NCBI GenBank assembly: GCA_027310735.1
Contig: DAIDAH010000023.1
Coordinates: forward strand, 1 to 18,038
Reading direction: 5' to 3'
Length of the DNA: 18,038 nt
Source of the DNA: Methylotenera sp.
GTDB lineage: Bacteria; Pseudomonadota; Gammaproteobacteria; Burkholderiales; Methylophilaceae
Of the stretch, positions 15,788-18,038 are shown one piece after another. How positions within the stretch are numbered: the stretch's first letter is position 1; each line of letters begins with the position of its first letter. The notes beneath the pieces are model-generated. The model was given only the letters and a program-made list of their open reading frames with translations, was not told where the DNA came from and made no database searches. The position numbers were made by a program, and so were the translations under genes.

Positions 15788-16726
15788 TTATTTTTTAGTC
15801 AGACTAATAGCTAACACCCCAATTAATACCAATCCTGTGCCAGCTAGCTGCAATAACGTCACGCTTTCACCTAAAAAAATATAGGCCAAGAATATGGTCG
15901 AAACAGGCCCCACGGAGCTGATTAAGGAAGCCTTGCTACTACCAATACGGTGTATACCAATATTTAACAAAATTGCTGGCATCACAGTCGCAATGACTGC
16001 CATCAGCAAGCTGAGCCAGTAGACCTGAATCGGCAAATGTAAAATAGAGGCATGGTGCGCAGTAATCGCATAGTAGGTGCCACTTGTCACGGTAGCGACC
16101 AGCATAGTATAAGCCGTGAAAGATGATGCGCCTACACGCGGAATTAATCTGCCACTCATCAGCAAATAAACAGCATAAAAAACCGCGCTGGCCAACACTA
16201 ACGCTGCACCCAACATGGTGTCTGCCGAGCCTGTTTTGAGCGTAAATATATCGTGTCCAACCACCAAGGCAACGCCCGCATAGGTTGCCAATAGCGCAAA
16301 GTACACAGATTTACTGATGCGGTGCTTGAATAACAGCGCGCTCAATACCACTACCACGGTTGGATACACATACAAGATCACCCGTTCCAAGCTAGCCGTA
16401 ACGTAAACCAGACCGGCAAAATCCAGCAACATAGGGCCATAACCACCTAAAACGCCCAACACAACAATCATCCATGCATCTTGCCTAGATATGCTAGGCG
16501 CTGTCGCCGATGCTCGCACCCATAAGGCCAATCCGATAAAAAAAGGCGCAGAAAATGCCATGCGTAGCGCAATCAATGTCGAGGCATCGACAGGAAAAGG
16601 ATTGGCATAAGCATAAGCCAGCTTCACCATAATCGCCTTTGATGACACGGTGACAGCAGCAGCCAGCACCATCAATGCCCCAATTAAGGCATCTCGTGAT
16701 GGGGCTTGTTGAGTTTTTGTTTGCAT
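15788..16726 (-). CDS. EamA/DMT-superfamily transporter
   Basis: A 312-residue inner-membrane protein with ten membrane segments arranged as two EamA repeats (about 12-155 and 170-310). Landmarks are LRMAFSAPFFIGLALW, the first-half end LERVILYVYPTVVVVLSALLFKHRIS, and the second-half IGSSKASLISSVGPVSTIFLAYIFLGESVTLLQLAGTGLVLIGVL. The DMT family exports or imports metabolites such as amino acids, and E. coli EamA exports cysteine and O-acetylserine, but similarity within the family is too general to name a substrate here. The ATG at 16724-16726 has AAGGG 7 bases upstream. It follows a leader carrying a cysteine-rich short ORF and mutually exclusive base-pairing elements, suggesting cysteine-linked control. 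The gene is the only full-size ORF of its transcript, convergent with the RND permease. Confidence 0.9.
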   Translation of the reverse strand: MQTKTQQAPSRDALIGALMVLAAAVTVSSKAIMVKLAYAYANPFPVDASTLIALRMAFSAPFFIGLALWVRASATAPSISRQDAWMIVVLGVLGGYGPMLLDFAGLVYVTASLERVILYVYPTVVVVLSALLFKHRISKSVYFALLATYAGVALVVGHDIFTLKTGSADTMLGAALVLASAVFYAVYLLMSGRLIPRVGASSFTAYTMLVATVTSGTYYAITAHHASILHLPIQVYWLSLLMAVIATVMPAILLNIGIHRIGSSKASLISSVGPVSTIFLAYIFLGESVTLLQLAGTGLVLIGVLAISLTKK

Positions 16727-16733
16727 GTTATTG

Positions 16734-16738
16734 CCCTT
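16734..16738 (-). promoter_or_regulatory. Shine-Dalgarno of the EamA-type gene, possible target of sequestration
   Basis: The minus strand reads AAGGG, then 7 bases to the ATG at 16726. The overlapping octamer AGGGCAAT (16730-16737) can pair with GTTGCTCT (16769-16776), the end of the downstream arm of the leader hairpin, using six Watson-Crick pairs and two G-U pairs. It could also pair weakly with a nearby GCCC (16745-16748). Confidence 0.55.
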
Positions 16739-16770
16739 AAATTGGGGCTCAACGAGGTAGAGTGCAACAG

Positions 16771-16821
16771 AGCAACCGCGGAGAGCCCGCGGTTGCTAAA
16801 ATTACGACAAGCAGCAACCGC
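16771..16821 (-). promoter_or_regulatory. Leader RNA with alternative hairpins, candidate cysteine-codon attenuator
   Basis: In transcript order three segments are related. Segment 1, GCGGTTGCT (16821-16813), lies in the Cys codons of the leader ORF. Segment 2 is AGCAACCGCGG (16797-16787). Segment 3 is CCGCGGTTGCT (16781-16771). Segments 2 and 3 form a perfect 11-bp hairpin with a 5-base loop. The first nine bases of segment 2 are equally perfectly complementary to segment 1, with the leader stop codon in the 15-base loop between them. The two hairpins exclude each other. No U-tract follows segment 3, so control of translation through the downstream Shine-Dalgarno is more likely than intrinsic termination. 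The complementarity is seen directly; the regulatory role is inference. Confidence 0.55.
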
Positions 16822-16909
16822 AGCATACAATGGCCAGTAGCCATAATGCCTTGCGGTTAATCGCCGCTGGTGCGGACATACCTGAGCTAAATGTCATGTT
16901 GTTTGTCAT
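16802..16909 (-). CDS. Cysteine-rich short leader ORF upstream of the EamA-type gene
   Basis: A 35-codon ORF starts at the ATG at 16907-16909 and ends with TAA at 16802-16804. In-frame ATGs at 16895-16897 and 16877-16879 would give 31 or 25 residues. The C-terminal part reads ALWLLAIVCCGCCLS, with codons TGC TGC GGT TGC TGC just before the end: four of five consecutive codons are Cys. No start has a good Shine-Dalgarno. The first ATG lies about 5 bases from the predicted transcript start, so initiation may be near-leaderless. The Cys codons coincide with one arm of a leader RNA structure, as in amino-acid attenuators. It could instead encode a functional small hydrophobic or metal-binding peptide. 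I do not recognise a named family. Confidence 0.55.
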   Translation of the reverse strand: MTNNMTFSSGMSAPAAINRKALWLLAIVCCGCCLS

Positions 16910-16919
16910 AAGAAGAAGC

Positions 16920-16948
16920 ACTCTACGCTTAGAAATAAATACGGTCAA
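16920..16948 (-). promoter_or_regulatory. Sigma-70 promoter for the leader ORF and EamA-type gene
   Basis: On the minus strand TTGACC (16943-16948) and TAGAGT (16920-16925) are exactly 17 bases apart, matching the consensus at five and four of six positions. It lies just after the stop codon of the acetyltransferase gene, so the leader and transporter have their own promoter. The predicted start is near 16913. Confidence 0.6.
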
Positions 16949-16961
16949 GCAAGGGCTTATC

Positions 16962-17489
16962 TCACAGATGCTTGATAATGGTTTTTTCCAGCATCTCTAA
17001 TTTCAACCCTGCTAATTTGGGTTGCCACACTGTTGGATTAATCGGAAAATCTCTTAAAATCCCAGTACGTTGATACCCTCTACGCTCATAAAATGCAATT
17101 AATTCGTGGCGCATGGTAATCACGTACATTTTAAACTTTTGAGGAGCCCATTTTTGCAACGCTAATCTCTCCGCCTCAGCCAATAACTGTTTACCAATAC
17201 CGCTACCTTGCATGACGGGTTTCACCACAAACATGCCGACATGAACAGCATCTTGTTCCTGCTCAATACACACTGTACCTAACAACTCCTCTTCACTCTG
17301 GCAAAGTAGAATAATGGCAGATGTCGATGCAATCAAGCGTCCAATCTCATCTGCAGTAGCTCTCAGCCCATCAAGTAAATCCGCTTCGGTTGTCCAGCCT
17401 GCACGACTAGAATCACCGCGATAGGCTGCGTTTACAAGCCGCACAATCACCTCAGCATCAGTCTGCAAAGCTTGACGAAACTGATGCAT
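16962..17489 (-). CDS. GNAT family N-acetyltransferase
   Basis: A 175-residue GCN5-related acetyltransferase that would use acetyl-CoA to acylate an unknown small molecule or protein amine. The acetyl-CoA loop QGSGIGK is at residues 94-100, preceded by the strand VHVGMFVVKPVM and followed by the helix LLAEAERLAL. The C-terminal AFYERRGYQRTGILRDFP is the family's fourth motif. The N-terminus (residues 1-30, ALQTDAEVIVRLVNAAYRG) is the usual first strand and helix. The start lies 2 bases after the exonuclease III stop and lacks its own clear ribosome site, so it is probably coupled to that gene. A link to DNA repair is not implied by the sequence. Confidence 0.88.
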   Translation of the reverse strand: MHQFRQALQTDAEVIVRLVNAAYRGDSSRAGWTTEADLLDGLRATADEIGRLIASTSAIILLCQSEEELLGTVCIEQEQDAVHVGMFVVKPVMQGSGIGKQLLAEAERLALQKWAPQKFKMYVITMRHELIAFYERRGYQRTGILRDFPINPTVWQPKLAGLKLEMLEKTIIKHL

Positions 17490-17491
17490 AT

Positions 17492-18038
17492 TTAATCAGC
17501 GTAATCAACAATCAAAGGCGCATGATCGCTGAAGCGCTCATCCTTATAAACACTTGCAGCAACAGCCTTGGCAGCAATACCCGGCGTAGCGATTTGATAA
17601 TCGATACGCCAACCTACGTTCTTAGCCCAAGCTTGTCCACGATTGCTCCACCATGTGTAACACTCTTCGGTCGCATTTGGGTATAAAGTGCGATAAACAT
17701 CTACCCAACCAACCTGATCAAACAACTCAGTTAACCATGCGCGCTCTTCTGGTAAAAAGCCTGAGTTTTTACGATTGCCCTTCCAGTTTTTCAAGTCGGC
17801 TTCTTGGTGTGCAATATTCCAGTCACCACAAATCACGACTTCACGGCCACTGTCTTTTAAACCTTTAAGTTGCGGCATAAAACGCGCCATCACACTAAAC
17901 TTGAAAGCCTGTCGCGCTTCGCCACTAGAGCCGGAAGGCAGGTACAGAGACACTACACTTAAATTGCCGAATCGGCACTCGATATAACGCCCTTCAGCAT
18001 CAATGTCCGTCATATCGCTTGCAACATCACCTAAATAC
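17492..18038 (-). CDS. xthA: Exodeoxyribonuclease III, 5' part cut by the window edge
   Basis: The C-terminal about 181 residues of an ExoIII-type AP endonuclease and 3'-5' exonuclease used in base excision repair. The frame stays open to position 18038 (YLGDVASD before the internal Met at 18011-18013), so the true start lies outside the window and that Met is not the start. Visible active-site blocks are the SLYLPSGSS strand, GDWNIAH with the catalytic Asp and Asn, WRIDYQIATP and the terminal SDHAPLIVDY carrying the Asp-His pair. Family length is about 255-270 residues, so roughly 75-90 are missing. EGRYIECRFGNLSVVSLYLPS is closer in feel to the Neisseria-type ExoIII than to E. coli Xth. It is followed 2 bases later by the GNAT gene. 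Confidence 0.92.
   Translation of the reverse strand, partial: YLGDVASDMTDIDAEGRYIECRFGNLSVVSLYLPSGSSGEARQAFKFSVMARFMPQLKGLKDSGREVVICGDWNIAHQEADLKNWKGNRKNSGFLPEERAWLTELFDQVGWVDVYRTLYPNATEECYTWWSNRGQAWAKNVGWRIDYQIATPGIAAKAVAASVYKDERFSDHAPLIVDYAD

Noticed and set aside
16771..16797. The 11-bp hairpin as an intrinsic terminator
   Set aside because: Neither strand has a U-tract after the stem (minus continues CTGTTGCACTC, plus continues AAAATTACG), so a regulatory stem is more likely than a terminator.
17492..18013. A complete exonuclease starting at the Met at 18011-18013
   Set aside because: The frame continues open to the window edge and the conserved N-terminal domain of ExoIII would be missing, so this is an internal Met.

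Overview
The window looks like chromosomal DNA of a betaproteobacterium. The gene neighbourhoods (holC-pepA facing lptF-lptG; a sigma factor-DUF3619-DUF3106-RDD cluster; PP0621-pilS-pilR; ampD) are typical of that class. The moderate, slightly AT-leaning base composition and the protein flavour suggest Methylophilaceae (Methylotenera-like); the family call is inference from memory, not a search. I see no insertion sequence, prophage, CRISPR array, tRNA or rRNA. Coding density is high.

Layout. Positions 1-2030 (minus) hold the start of a small unrecognised acidic protein, holC (DNA polymerase III chi) and pepA (leucyl aminopeptidase). An 89-base divergent region separates pepA from lptF-lptG (2120-4322, plus), the two permeases of the LPS export ABC transporter. 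lptG overlaps by 19 bases the 3' end of a convergent minus-strand cluster (4304-6317). In transcription order that cluster is an ECF-like sigma factor, a one-TM DUF3619 protein, an exported DUF3106 helical-repeat protein and an RDD membrane protein. It looks like a sigma / membrane regulator / periplasmic sensor unit. Divergently, 6506-9851 (plus) encodes a small membrane Cys/His protein (PP0621 type), the sensor kinase PilS and the sigma-54 activator PilR, which control type IV pilin expression.

A CaCA-type antiporter (9864-10865, minus) follows. Then come ampD (peptidoglycan recycling amidase) and a two-gene RND efflux system, lipoprotein adaptor plus permease (10982-15774, plus). The right end (15788-18038, minus) holds an EamA/DMT transporter, a GNAT acetyltransferase and the 5'-truncated exodeoxyribonuclease III gene.

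The most interesting part is the 235-base leader before the EamA-type transporter (16727-16961). It has a good sigma-70 promoter and a 35-codon (or shorter) ORF ending in Cys-Cys-Gly-Cys-Cys-Leu-Ser. An 11-bp GC-rich hairpin lies just after the stop codon. The 5' arm of this hairpin is also exactly complementary over 9 bases to the Cys-codon run, and its 3' arm can pair with the transporter's Shine-Dalgarno sequence. This has the architecture of a cysteine-codon leader-peptide attenuator acting on translation, and I do not recognise it as a described element.
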